Of a DNA stretch of 64,000 nt, positions 32,223-44,519 are shown one piece after another. The DNA is from Magnolia sinica (taxonomy: Eukaryota > Streptophyta > Magnoliopsida > Magnoliales > Magnoliaceae), in the NCBI RefSeq assembly GCF_029962835.1, contig NC_080574.1, positions 39,313,501-39,377,500 on the forward strand, in the 5' to 3' direction. Each line of letters starts with the position of its first letter. Position 1 is the first letter of the stretch. The notes under the pieces are model-generated. The model was not told the DNA's origin, did no database searches, and worked only from the letters and a program-made list of their open reading frames with translations. The translations under genes and the position numbers were made by a program.

Positions 32223-32999
32223 TGTTGTTGGTAAAAATGGTTTGGCTACCATGGGCTTAGCTCGGACTCACAAGCACATACATCTAGAACAAATGGCTCC
32301 TAAACAACAGTCTTAGATCATTCTGGAGAGAGAGTAGGCTTCACACCCCTGAACATAGTTCTCAGTATTGTGTATTTCTGAGCTTCAACTAAGCTTACCT
32401 GTACATCTCTAAGAGCCATTCGGATGTATACGATCAGAAGATGAACTAGAAGACTGATCGGCTCAGTAAGATCAAAGGGATGATCAATCAAGAACGGCAA
32501 GTATCTCGAGGAGATGGGTCCGCTCCCTACACATGGAGCCTATACAGATGCATGAAGAGTTGACCAGTGACGATCAATGTAGGAACTTACTCCAAGCCGA
32601 GCGCATAGAACTGCCGGATCAATTGATGGCTCAACTCGGCTTCTTCCTTCAAGGGTTCAAATCAGGTCGGCCTCGACCATTCGTTGCTTGATTCTAGGGT
32701 AAACTATGTCAACATTTATCACTTACATAAATCCCGCGTAACAGTTGATAAACTCGCACAAAGATTGCGCCTAAGATCACGAACCGTCTCCAGCCCACCT
32801 ACATTATAAATAAAGGGCTCATCTACATGTAGAGATACACAAAATCTCTCACCCAAAACCCTTCGATACTACCAGATCCAGATTCCTAACTTGACTTTGG
32901 CATCGGAGGGTTCCCTGCTCTAGCCAAGGTCTTCTTCATCTTCTTCCCATGCAAGTATTCGAAGGTCTAAAAAGGGTGGACTAAATTTCTGCATCAACA
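32223..32999 (+). mobile_element. Solo LTR, likely Ty3-gypsy
   Basis: 777 bp, beginning TGTTGTTGG and ending GCATCAACA, with perfect CATAT duplications outside. A TATA box (TATAAATA) stands at 32,805-32,812. Downstream text with GCATCGGAGGGTTCC resembles the U5 wording of Tat-type gypsy LTRs, which is recall rather than proof. No internal region is present, so unequal recombination between two LTRs is the likely origin. Confidence 0.8.
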
Positions 33000-33004
33000 C
33001 ATAT

Positions 33005-34141
33005 AATAAATGTTAGAATAAATTAAAATTGTAATGAATAAATGTTGCAACATATGAATTTTTGTAAGTAAAAAATGCTGAAATAGAAGTGTGTAATAAT
33101 GGATGAATGTTATATGGTGGATCGTTGGTATTCAATATAAATTGTCCATAGTCACTATAAATTGCTCCTAAGCAAATTAGGCTGTCCCGTGAATCAAATG
33201 GGCAAACCACAAGGCGCTAGTTGGGAGGGAACGCCCACCTTTAATTTGGATAGAGGACCTACCATTTTGTTAATATGAAATCTAGGCCTTCCAACCCTTC
33301 ATATGGCATATAGATGAATGGTCAGGCCAAAATTCAAGCTGTTTTTCAATTCAGGTGGGCCCCTGAGCAAATTAAGGGTGTTCAAAAGAAATGACAACCT
33401 TCGCCGTTTCACCGTCGCCCCCTAAGCAAATCCAATTTAAAAGCTTTTTTCTGTTTTTATATACTAAGCAATTGAGACCCAATGAGATGAAGATGGCTCG
33501 GATTCAAAGGATAAAAGTCCAAACCTATCTTTGCAATAGGATTAATAGTTTCAGATTAGTATGATCCAGTTCAGTTTATCTATGTGTACAGATTAATCAG
33601 GAAAAAAGTAACTCGCAGGAGTACTCCAAATTGTACTCTGTCATTTCGTGTTGTTTTTTGCAACTAGATGGTTAGAATGCAAAAAAGGCCGATGGTTCAG
33701 ATGAATCGAGCCAAATACATTTAATTGGATGCTCTAATTGGTGAATTATGTATGGCAGACAGTAGCATACTTGCTAAAGAGAAATTTAGGACTGTGGACC
33801 CCACCTTTTAGCCAGCTGGTTTTATGGAGGAATACAAACTTTGTTTTGCAACTTATACCTGCACGTGCGGATTACGAATTTCAGGACAAAAATACCCCTC
33901 CTTTTCACTGCTGTTTTTCTTCTCCCTTTCCACTATTTCCTTTTCCTTTCCCCTTCCACTACTACTTCACTGTCGTTGCTTTCACCCCTTTTCTTCGCCC
34001 GGTTAGAAAGACAAAAAACCCCTTTTTGTGGCCCCCCTATCAACATTTGACTTCTTCTAAAAATGGTCGGTCCAGCGAAGAAAGCACGCAACACAGGTAT
34101 ATTTTAAACTCAGTTGGGCCCACATTGAATGTATGGGTATA
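33005..34141. other. Non-coding stretch
   Basis: No gene recognised. Includes a pyrimidine-rich run at about 33,890-34,010 and scattered GGCCCAC phrases. Open frames here follow from the pyrimidine bias. Confidence 0.35.
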
Positions 34142-34869
34142 GGAAACGGATTGGCTACTCCTCCAGTGCTCTGTGGGCCCCACCATGATCTACATGGTTG
34201 GTGGTCGGTGCTCTGTGGGCCCCACTATGGTGTACGTGGCTAGTGGTCGATACTCTTTGGCTCCACCATGGTGTACGTGGCCGGTGGTCGGTGCTCTTTG
34301 GCCCCACGATGGTGTACGTGACTGGTGGTCGCTGCTCTGTGGGTCCCACCATGGTGTACGTGGCTAGTGGTTGGTACTTTGTGGGCCCCATCATGGTGTA
34401 TGTATTTCATCCATTCCGTTCATCTATTTTGTCCACTCAATTTCCATCTAATTTAAGGGGTTGAGCCCCAAATTAGATGAAAATTTGGCTGGTGGTCCAC
34501 TAGAGGAAAACAAAGGTGATTGGATATCCATCATTTAAATCCTCTTGAGGCCCACTATACTGTTTGTTTGAAATCCAATCTATTTTTTAGGTGATAAAGA
34601 CCCAGATGAAGGCTAAAAACAAAGATCATCTTGACCCAATACTTTTATGGCCCCCAAAAAGTTTTTAATGGTCGATGTTCATTAAACACTATTTCTTGTA
34701 ATGTGGTTCAATTGAGATCAGGATATACCTCAATTTTTGTATAATATGATAAAATAATCTATAAAAATAGATGGACGACATGGATGAAACACATACATCA
34801 TGATGGGGCCCACAGAGCACCGAACACCAGCCATTGCCTGGTGGCAGGGGGAGTAGCCAATCTGTTTCC
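34142..34869 (+). mobile_element. Palindromic long-TIR element, copy I, with expanded left arm
   Basis: Left end GGAAACGGATTGGCTACTCC mirrors right end GGAGTAGCCAATCTGTTTCC, as in copy D. The left arm is lengthened by about five tandem 42-bp units (34,160-34,400), whereas the right arm has one. Total 728 bp. Confidence 0.78.
34160..34400 (+). repeat. 42-bp tandem repeat inside copy I
   Basis: Five units of the form GTGGTCGGTGCTCTGTGGGC followed by CCCACCATGGTGTACGTGGC. Confidence 0.85.
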
Positions 34870-34924
34870 TGTAGTATATCCACACCGTCCATCCATTTTT
34901 CCATCTAATTTAAGGGGTTTAGCC

Positions 34925-35428
34925 CCAAATTGAAGCATATTAAAATATCAAGTGAATCATACCATGGGAAACAGTGGGCATAATGATTTTCTAGTTTGCC
35001 CCGCTGATTTTCTAGTTTGCCCCGCTGATTTCATGTTTCCCCTACTCAATTTCATGTTTGCCCCGCTCAATTTCATGCTTGCCCCGCTCACCCCACTCAA
35101 TTTCATGCTTGCCCCGCTCATTTCCTAGTTTGCCCCGCTCAATTTCTAGTTTGCCCCGCTCAGTTTCATGCTTGCCTCGCTCATTTCCGTGTTTGCCCTG
35201 CTTAACTTCATGTTTGCCCCACTCCATTTTTTGCTTGCCCTGCTCATTTTCGTGTTTGCCCCGCTCAATTTCATGCTTACCCCGCTCATTTCCATGTTAG
35301 CCTCACTCAATTTCATGCCTGCCCCGCTCAATTTCTAGTTTGCCCCGCTCAATTTCATGTTTCCCCAGCTCAATTTCATGTTTGCCCCGCTGTAGTTTGC
35401 CTCCACTCAATTTCATGTTTGCCCCTGC
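34925..35428 (+). repeat. GCCCCGCT minisatellite, array 1
   Basis: About 18 units of roughly 21-28 bp: TTTGCCCCGCTCAATTTCAT, with variants TTTTCTAGTTTGCCCCGCTG and GCTTGCCCCGCTC. The lead-in (34,925-34,985, AATATCAAGTGAATCATACC) recurs before array 2. Confidence 0.9.
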
Positions 35429-36366
35429 TCAAAACCTAAACCTAAACCTAAACCTAAAACCTAAATGTATTCTCAAATCCCTAAACCTAAACCTTAACCT
35501 ATAATTTAACTTAAACCTAAACCTATATTGTACACTTGTAACCTAAAATCTAAATGTATTCTTAAATCCTTAAACCTAAACCTTAACCTATTCTCAATTC
35601 CCTAAACTTTAACCTATAACCTAACTTAAAGCTATACCTATAACCTACACTTATAACCTAAAACCTAAATGTATTCTCAAATCCCTAAACCTAAACCTAT
35701 ACTTAATCCTACTCTCAACTCCCTAACCTAAACCTTAACTTGAAAACCCAAACGTAAATCTGGTCCCGAACCCGATTTCCTAAACCTTAACCTATTCTCA
35801 GTTCCCTAACCCTTAATCTATAACCTAACTTAAACCTAAACCTATAACCGACACTTATAACCTAAACCTAAACCTATAACCTAAATGTATTCTCAAATCC
35901 CTAAACCTAAACTTACACATAATCCTAATCTCAACTCCTTAACTTAAACCTAAACATGAAAACCTAAACCTAAACCCGGTCCTGAACTCGATTTCCGAAA
36001 CCTAAACCTTAACCTATTATCAGTTCCCTAAACCTTAACCTATAACCTAACTTAAACCTAAACTTATAACCGACACTTATAACCTAAACCTAAACCTGTA
36101 ACCTAAATGTATTCGCAAATCCCTAAACCTAAACCTACACCTAATCCTAATCTTAACTCCTTAACCTAAACCTAAACTTGAAAATCCAAACCTAAACCCA
36201 GTCCTGAACCCGATTTCCTAAACCTATTCTCAGTTCCCTAAACCTTAACCTATAACTTAACTTAAACCTAAACCTATAAACGACACTTATAACCTAAACC
36301 TAAACTTGTAACCTAAATGTATTCTCAAATCCCTATAACCTAAACCTAAACCTGTAACCTAAATGT
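35429..36366 (+). repeat. Telomere-like CCTAAA array, higher-order period about 210-220 bp
   Basis: Dense CCTAAA/CCCTAAA-like words, degenerate, within a larger repeat marked by TATTCTCAAATCCCTAAACC at about 35,671, 35,889, 36,111 and 36,319. Plant telomeres are CCCTAAA; here most words are six bases (CCTAAA), so this is an interstitial or unrelated satellite, not a chromosome end. Confidence 0.85.
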
Positions 36367-36685
36367 AACCCAAATTGAAGCATTTCAAAATATCAAGTGA
36401 ATCATACCACGGGAAACAGTGGGCATAATAATTTTCTAGTTTGCCCCACTGATTTCATGTTTCCCCCGCTCAATTTCATGCTTGTCCCGCTGATTTTATA
36501 GTTTGCCTCACTGATTTTTCAGTTTGTCCCGCTCAATTTCATGTTTGCTCCGCTCAATTTCATGCTTGCCCCGCTCATTTCCGTGCTTGCCCCGCTCAAT
36601 TTTATGTTTGCCCCGCTCAATTTCATGCTTGCCCCACTCATTTCTGTGTTTGCCCCGCTCAATTTCATGTTTGCCCCGCTGCCCT
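36367..36685 (+). repeat. GCCCCGCT minisatellite, array 2, with duplicated lead-in
   Basis: Starts with the same lead-in as 34,925-34,985 and continues with about 11 units of the minisatellite. A short CCTAAA piece follows to about 36,730. Confidence 0.85.
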
Positions 36686-37334
36686 TAACCTATAACCGAT
36701 TTCCTAAACCTAAACCTTAACCTATTTTCAGAACCATAAAATATTCTTTTAGGACACCTCCATAGTTTAGTAGTGAAATAAAAGTCTTATTTATGTACGT
36801 TTTCCTTGGCCGGTTCCATAATCTAATTCATTTATCATGGAAATTGAAGGGATGGCATCCCACAAGATTTGATCTACTTCGGTTTAATCTTTGTCTTATT
36901 TAGGTACATTTCTTATTTTGATATGCTTTAATTTGATCTTTGTTTGATAGGCATCTCACAAGATTTGTACAATTTACTTCACTAAAAGAAGGGATGACAT
37001 GGGGATCTCATGAGATGGCAGTGGACAGTTGAGCTTCTAGGCCTATCATGCTATTGGTTTTTTCTCTGGCCTGGGTCTGCAACAGATTCACATGTTGTTG
37101 GTTTTTTCTCTTTCATGGTAAGTGATAGGTCTTAAGTGGTATTGATGGTTGGCTATGAAAAAGATGGACTTTTCTAGAATCTCAATAATTGCATTGTGTG
37201 ATCGCCATATACAATCAAAACCACATGCTTGTATCTGTATCTATATGTGTATATGCATATCTATATATCTCTATAAGTATGTATGTTTGTATATGTGTAT
37301 AAATTTACAAATGCATCATCATCACCATTATTAT
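36686..37334. other. Non-coding stretch
   Basis: No gene recognised. A fragment of CCTAAA text at the left edge, a duplicated phrase (GTTGGTTTTTTCTCT near 37,050 and 37,095) and a TATG/TATC-rich run near 37,230-37,300. Confidence 0.35.
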
Positions 37335-37515
37335 CTTAGTTTTCTAGTTTGCCTCGCTCAATTTCATGTTTGCCCCGCTGATTTCATGTTTCCCCTGTTC
37401 AATTTCATGTTTGCCCTGCTCATTTTCTAGTTTGCCCCGCCCAATTTCATATTTCCCCCTGCTCAATTTCATGTTTGCCCCGCAGATTTTCCAGGTTGCC
37501 CCGCTGAATAAGAGA
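37335..37515 (+). repeat. GCCCCGCT minisatellite, array 3
   Basis: About seven units ending 80 bp before the left edge of the gypsy fossil. Arrays 1-3 and the arrays at 61.66-62.15 kb share one core. Confidence 0.88.
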
Positions 37516-37595
37516 AGAGGGCAACAAAATACACGGTTGAAGATTGAAGGTGTGGTGAAGATAGTTAACAGATGCCTTAAATCTGTCTGATTTTA

Positions 37596-38592
37596 TGTAA
37601 CGCCCTGAAAATCGGGGTCGAGTAGAAGTCCAACTCTTGAGTTCCAACGCATCACTTATGCAACATATTTAATGATGATTAAATGTTGTCTGTATTAGTA
37701 TGTAAAACATGAATAAGATTAAGCCAAATCAACAATATATAATCAAGGGACAGTTGTAATACGCGAGCGGAAGACTGAAACGAATACGTATAACTTTATA
37801 AACCAGTATAAGTCCCCAAAGTATGTAGGCATTGCCAGGTCAATAATTACATGTATTGCTTCAAATTACAAAATGTCAAAAATGTAATAGTCCACTACAA
37901 ATATAACCCTGAAGCCCCGCCGATCAGAACGGTCTATACGAACCCGCCTGAAAACTACATATATGAGAAGACATCCTCATCGTCGACAAAGTCTGCCTCC
38001 GCCTCATTAGTCAGGTCTCCATCTGCATCTAAGACAGAGTCTGGTTGGTGTGTACAACACCGTCCCGTAACGTGGGAGTGAGTGATCAACTCATTGTAAC
38101 AATAAAGCAAAGGTTAACATGTTATCAATTTAGTTAAGCAGTAATGATAAAGCAATACAATTAAACATTCCTAAGTACTATGATTAATGCAAGAATGGTA
38201 TGTATAAATGATACATGCCCTCACTTGCACTCCCTCTGCGATCTTCATCTAACGGTTGTGCATGTTAGTCACTTCCTCAGTGCTCTACCCAACGCCAAAC
38301 GGCACATACAGTGCGGTGCATGATCATGATTACCAAGTTCTTATTAGTCCTTTTCATACAGCAGGATTGGGAAGCTAAGGTACCTCCCTTATATTAATTC
38401 TCAAACGATGATCCAATCTAGGGTCGTCAATCCTAGTAAATCTCATACGATGTTACGGTTTTAGGTCACTGCAAAGGGCTTGTCACCTTATAGTGCAGGC
38501 CTAGTGTACCCTTATTGCTGCGTAAGGGCTCGTCGCCTCTACGCAGTCTTAACGTACGCTCAAGGTCACTACAAAGGGCTTGTCACCTTATA
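37596..38592 (-). repeat. 3' LTR of the gypsy fossil, outer piece
   Basis: Begins TGTAACGCCCTGAAAATC on the plus strand, the same as the inner edge of the 5' LTR at 58,648. It runs parallel to 58,648-59,643 up to the first insertion. Confidence 0.88.
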
Positions 38593-39364
38593 CGTAAGAC
38601 CCGTATCCTAGCCCGTACTGTTCCGTAAATTTTTGCGGTCCTCCCAGTCAAATTTCAATGACCCGCGACGCATAGGTAGTATTTGCGCACGCTCTTGGGT
38701 CATATCCTGTAAATCCAAGCCGACTCAAGTCGAGACCTATATCATTGCAACCGCATCATCGTCGCGGTTCCAACGACACGTCTCATGCGTCAATGCGACG
38801 CTCAGATTATGAGATCCGGCCCATGCACTATCGCGGCCATTGATTGCTTGATCGAGGGACCCACCTATCCGTGTTGTTGTACTTCCCTACAAACATAATT
38901 ATTATGATGTCACCCTAGGGGTGACATCACCCTACCCTACCACCTTCCCTTTTCCCCATAAGTCAAACTCATTAATTCTCATCACCTCACCATCCCTCTC
39001 CCATCACTCCCTTACATCATTTCTCTCTCTCACCTCACTCCATTCCAAGCAACCCATGAGAGCCAACGTCCACCTCCATGAGAGAATGCCATGTGTGGCC
39101 CATTTTCTTACTTCTCATCTCCACCATCCAAAATCCATCTCAACCGTTGGAATCATTTCCTTGGAGCTTTAAATCGTGTTGGCGGAAGAAGTCTATGAGG
39201 ATCTTGAGGTGGGTTCATCTTTAGGGTAAATTTCTTTACTTTTATGATGTGGGTGATCTAAGATCTTGATTTTTTTTTTGTAAGGCCCACTTGTGATTGG
39301 ACCCATTTTCATGTGTGTTGTAAGTAAAGAGGGGCCCATAGTGGCGGGATCCCTCTATCTTACC

Positions 39365-39391
39365 GTCTCTCTCTCTCTCTCTCTCTCTCTC
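39365..39391. repeat. CT dinucleotide microsatellite
   Basis: About 13 TC units inside insertion 1. The inverted counterpart in insertion 2 (near 47,708) is much shorter. Confidence 0.9.
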
Positions 39392-39579
39392 GTGGTGGGT
39401 GCGGCCCACTTGATCCACGCTATACAAGTCATGTGAACCCACCTTGATGATGTGCCGGACCACACCGTCCAAGCAAGGACGGTGGGTCTCACACAGCATG
39501 CAGCTGCTGTTGCATTAATGGTAGCAAGTTCTGTGGCTGACCGTGAGGTATACGTGATATTCAACCCTGTATCCACCTG

Positions 39580-40990
39580 ACAGTAAGTGGGGCCCACCAT
39601 GATATGGTGTTGTATCCAGACCGTCCAAGGGACGGTGGGTCCAGGCAGCTTCCGCTGCATCACGCCAGGCAAGTTCCGTGAATCTCATCATGAGATATAA
39701 GTTAAATCTCATCATGAGATATAGTCCTCCCAGTTATTTATTTATTCTTATTTATTCTTATTTTTATTTATTTTATTTTTTTTGACGTGGGGCCACCCCT
39801 CACGTGTGGCACATGTGGGGGTGGGGCCCACCTTGATGATGCGTTATGCACCAGGCCGTCCATCCACCGCTGGGACGTGAAGCGTACCTTGATGCATGTG
39901 TTGCTGGACGGTGGAAAATCCACCTTGATAGCACGTGTGCCCCACCACGTGGGACCCACCTAATGTAGTGCCTCATCCATGCCGTCCGTACATGGACGTG
40001 GACCCCCACTCGCTGCACTGTGTAGATCCACTCCGTCCATTCAAATTCCAGATCATTTTGGGGCCCACACGTGTGGTGTATGTATTAGATCTACACCGTT
40101 CATCTGTGTGGGGCCCCTACATGATGTATGTGTGGCATACTCACCGTCCAGCTGGACGGTGGGACCCTCTGGTCTATATATTGTATTCATACCGTCTGTA
40201 TTTGGACGGTGGTAGTTGCAGCCCACCATGATATTATTATTATTATTATTTTTTTTTTATCTCACTTTATGCCATCCATCTGTCCAGGTGTGGGACCCAC
40301 CCACACGTGTGGGGTGGGACCCACCTTAATGTATATATTCTGTATATGTGATGTGTGTGCCATACCATGATATATGTGTTTTAGTTCCACACCGTTCATC
40401 CAACTGACGTGGGACCTACCTCTACGTTTACTGTATGCGTTTCATCCATCCATGGAGTCCATCCACACCGTCCATCATCTGGGCCATGGACCATGGGCTA
40501 CCGTGATTGGGGTCTTTTATCAACACCATCCACCTGGATGTATTGTACATCCCAGCCGTCCAACACTCATGGACGCTGGATTTATGAGATATTTAAATAA
40601 TATAATATATGTACACATCGGTATGTTGCGGTGGCCACACTAGGACCCACCCACACGTGCCACACGTGTGGGGTGGGACCCGCCTCGCTGTATGTATCTG
40701 GTGTCTGCACCGTCCAGGGACAGTGATGATTGGAGCCGGCCTTGATGTATATGGCCTTCCATGATGCATGTGTTGTATTCACACTGTCTGTCCATTCTGA
40801 TGGGCATGTGGACCACCCTTATGCAGGTGCTGTCCAGCACGCGGGCTGCCTTGATGCATGTATTCTATTCACTCCATCCATCTGTGCTGGACAATGTCTG
40901 GACAGTGCTGATAATGTTTGGACAGTGTTGGACAATGTTTGGATGGTGCTGATTCACTTGGATAAAGGTTGGATAGCGCTGATCATCATT
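39580..40990. repeat. GGACGGTGGGACCCACC-type palindromic repeats
   Basis: Many spaced pairs of CACCGTCCA and TGGACGGTG with GGGACCCACC and CACACGTGTGG between them. Non-coding and prone to hairpins. Open frames on both strands are by-products. Confidence 0.7.
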
Positions 40991-41334
40991 AGTGGGCCAG
41001 GTGCCCCAAGGAACGATAGTGTACAGTGATGCACATGTTACACCTACCACCAATGAAATGGTTTTTTTTTTAGTGTGGTCCAAGCCCACTTGAGGCCTAT
41101 TGGTGCGGCCCATCCATGAAGCCCACCAAGATGTAGTTTTGACCCATGTGCAAGGCCCACCTATTTTGTATTTGAAGCTCATAGGCTGTGGCCCATTGTG
41201 ATGTATTCGAGGTCATGGGCCCACTATATGTTTAGCCCTATGTGGGCTACTCGTTGGGAGCAATGTTGGTTAGATGTCCACATTGATGGGTAATAACGGC
41301 TAGATGTCCTTATTATGACCTTCCCTTAGGCCAT

Positions 41335-42130
41335 TTGATAAGCCGATTCAGATTGTCGAGGCCGAGTATCAAGGTTGATTGTATAGGCCGATCCAATTGC
41401 CGTGACCGATTTGTCGACTCTGAGTATCGATCGATCCCGATTGTCGTGACCGATTTGCCGGTTCTGATTACTGATCGATTTGATTGTTATGACCGATTTA
41501 CCGATTTTGATTATCGATCGATCCAATTGTCGTTACTGATTTACCGACTCTGAGTATCGATCGATCCCGATTGTCGTGACCGATTTTGCCGATTTGATTA
41601 TCGATCAATCCAATTGCCGTGACCGATTTGTCGACTCGATTATCGATCGATCCCGATTGTCATGACCGATTTTCGATTTCGATTATCGATCAATTCGATT
41701 GTTATGACCGATTTGCGATTTTGATTAGCGATCTTCCGAGTATCATGACCGATTTACCGATTTTGATTATCGATCGATCCAATTGTCGAGACTGATCACT
41801 GAGTATCGATCGATCCCGATAGTCGTGACCGATTTGCCAACTCTGATTATCGATCGATCCCGATTGTCGTGACCGATTTGCCGGTTCTGATTACTGATCG
41901 ATTTGATTGTTATGACCGATTTACCGATTTTGATTATCGATCGATCCAATTGTCGTTACTGATTTACCGACTCTGAGTATCGATCGATCCCGATTGTCGT
42001 GACCGATTTGCCAACTCTGATTATCGATCGATCCAATTGCCGTGACCGATTTGTCGACTCTGATTATCGATCAATTCCGATTGTCATGACCAACTGCCGA
42101 TTCCGAATGACGTGGCTGATTTGCCCAAGG
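41335..42130. repeat. CpG-rich tandem array of CGATCGATCCCGATTGTCGT type
   Basis: About 18 units of roughly 40-44 bp: TGATTATCGATCGATC, then CCGATTGTCGTGACCGATTT, then GCCGA. Part of insertion 1. A sister array lies at 54,505-55,020. Confidence 0.9.
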
Positions 42131-44420
42131 TCGATTGTATAGGCTGACTCCGATTATTAAGGCCAATTTCGAGTGTCGATTCCGATTGTCGAGACCTATA
42201 TAATGTATATGCGAACCGTAGTCGAGGCCTACTGTGATGTATTCATGGCCCATGGGCAAGGCCCATAGTGGTGTATTCATGGCCCATGGGTAAGGCCATT
42301 GTGGTATGTATTAGGCCCATGATGTATGACGCATTTGATGTATTCGTGACCCATGTGTAAGGCCCACATGTTATGTATTTGAAGCCCATGAGCAGGGCCC
42401 ACCTGTTGTGTATATGTGTCCCTTGAGTAAGGCCCATGGTGTTATATATTAGGTCCTTGTATGAGGCCATGAGTCTACTATTTATTAGGCTTTATGTGGG
42501 TCATTCCTTGAGGGCAACGCTGGTTAAATGTCCACATTGTCGAGATCGATTGTCGATGCCGGTTATTGATACCGATTATGAGTATGTGACAGCATAGCAT
42601 CATGATACATGCCCATACGCATCATCTGCATGTTTGTTGTGAGATGTGGTTGATCATTGTATATGTCATTGAGCATGTTGTTATGAGACTCCCTGATAGG
42701 TGGAGGTTATCTCATATGAGTGCACGGTATGCGTAGGATTGATGCATGACTGGATTGTATGACTCATGCATCTTGCATTGTGTGCCCTAGCAACATGGGG
42801 CCGTAGCCTCCACAGGCATATCGTGGATGGTCAGATGGGACACCGGAAATGTTTAGTTCTAGCATACGGGCGCCATAGATGTCCTTGGGTGAAAATCCCT
42901 AAACCTCCGAGGCCGGGAGATGCCCCAACATCTAGACTGAGTAGATACATGAGCACCTGAGTACCGAATACCAGTAGGTCGCGTCTCCTACTGTGTTATG
43001 GTCGGTTGGAAGGGGGTGTGGCCTTACCCACCCGAGGGTAGGGAACATAGCTAGGCTGAGTTTGATAAGCTCATAAATGGGTCCGCCATCGACGTGCCGG
43101 GTAGATATTGGTTGACTACTGGCCAAGCGAATAGTGAGGTCTCTTCCACTTACCCAGTTATGCGTTTGATGGGGTGACAAGCTGGTGTAAAGTGTACTAG
43201 ACCCCGGTGATGATCCCAGAGATGTACAATATTGATCTGTGGAGCAGGAGTTGCATATTTATTTATTCATCCATTCACTATTCACTCGGGTTGGTGGTGC
43301 GCAACTATTTGTTACGTGTACCTTCACAATGTCTAGGATTTCGATAGGGGCGCGCGACCAACCTAAGATCAAGAGTTTACCACATTGAGTCTGACTATCT
43401 AAATTAGGTATGAGACTAGTTTGGATAGAAGTTCCTTGTGATGGACCCCATAGCCTGCGATACTACGTACTATCATCCGACTTCACACTCCAGCATGGTC
43501 ATTCCATTCGCACCGCATATTGCATGACATTCGCGGCATATGACATTTTGGGTTATTGTGTCCCTGCATTTATATGGTTTAGGTACGACTGATGTTATTT
43601 GTGTTACTCATCAGAAATGTATATTGTATTGCAACCTCTACATCTGATATTTGGCCATCTATGATTCCTCACTTGCATAGTTGTTCTACATTGCATATTC
43701 TGACATTGATTGACTCATGGACTTGTCCGTATTTTCGCTTACTCTGTTATCGTATGTTTGTGATCATGTCGATATTCTGTTTACTATAACAATTCATGCT
43801 CTTGTCAATATTTCTGCTTATTTCGACATTATACAATTTATGGATTACAAGTACTTTCGATATTGTGTGATTTATGACATTGCATCCTCGGCATCTAATA
43901 TTTGGCTCGCTTTAATTCCTTATTTGCACAGTTGATCTGTGTTATGTACCCTGATATTGTATGATCCATGGATTTATCAGTACTTCCGCTTAATTTGATT
44001 ACTCTGATATGGAATACTTGGCACTTACCTTGTACACACACTTACACTACCCTCTAAGCTTTATAGCTTATGCACGATAGATGCGTGCGGTGATGTTAGT
44101 TACAACAATGTTGAGCTTGGAGCGTGCAACGGTCTTCCGGAGCTTGATTTTCAATTGATGTATTTTCCTTTCAGATTGTACTCAAATGATTATATTAGTG
44201 GATATATGATGATGATGTTGCCTTTGTGAATTGGGTAATCTTGTGGTTATGCTTATTACAAATTAAACGTACATTGTAAAAAAATAATCCTCCTTATGAG
44301 ATCCCAGGATCAACTCGCGTATGAACGCTAGGAGCGAGAATGGGATACTATGGAGGTCGTCGGCACCGATTCGGCAATCAAGATTCCTGTGAATCCGATT
44401 TTCGAGTTTGGGGCGTGACA

Positions 44421-44519
44421 TTATCAGTGTAGGCCGACAACTCAAATATAGTGTCCCATACCACCGTATTTGGCTCACGAGTCCGAGTTGCTCACCGGTC
44501 ACTATGGGGAGGCTCATTA
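44421..44519 (-). repeat. 3' LTR of the gypsy fossil, 99-bp middle piece
   Basis: TTATCAGTGTAGGCCGACAA and onward matches 59,640-59,740 of the 5' LTR. It is all that separates two long insertions of opposite orientation. Confidence 0.85.

Larger units (their letters stand above)
38593..44420 (-). mobile_element. Very long LTR-like element (solo LTR or LARD), insertion 1
   Basis: A 5.8-kb non-coding insertion in the gypsy 3' LTR. Read on the minus strand it begins TGTCACGCCCCAAACTCG. Flanking TTATA (38,588-38,592) and TTATC (44,421-44,425) look like a 5-bp duplication with one change, and TTATC is the native LTR text at that point in the other LTR (59,641 on). Its outer left end is CGTAAGACCCG, where TG is expected on the plus strand. 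Contents from right to left: a unique-looking 1.9-kb block, a CGATT-type array (41,335-42,130), GGCCCAC-rich repeats and CGTCCA palindromes (39,400-41,000), and a CT repeat (39,365-39,391). No coding domain. It shares order and sequence with insertion 2 and the piece at 54,500-56,935. Confidence 0.7.

Noticed and set aside
35042-35331. Repetitive open frames on both strands in the GCCCCGCT array
   Set aside because: They only translate the tandem repeat (LPRSISC-like and GKHEIER-like units). No start context, no domain.
35429-36366. True chromosome end (telomere)
   Set aside because: Words are mostly CCTAAA, not CCCTAAA, are degenerate, and sit inside a 215-bp repeat with unique sequence on both sides.
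40000-41030. Open frames with histidine/proline-rich wording around 39.9-41.0 kb
   Set aside because: They follow from CCGTCCA/GGGACCCACC repeats. No domain or splice support.
41326-41949. Open frames on both strands in the CGATT array
   Set aside because: The tandem repeat has few stops in some frames. No protein signal.
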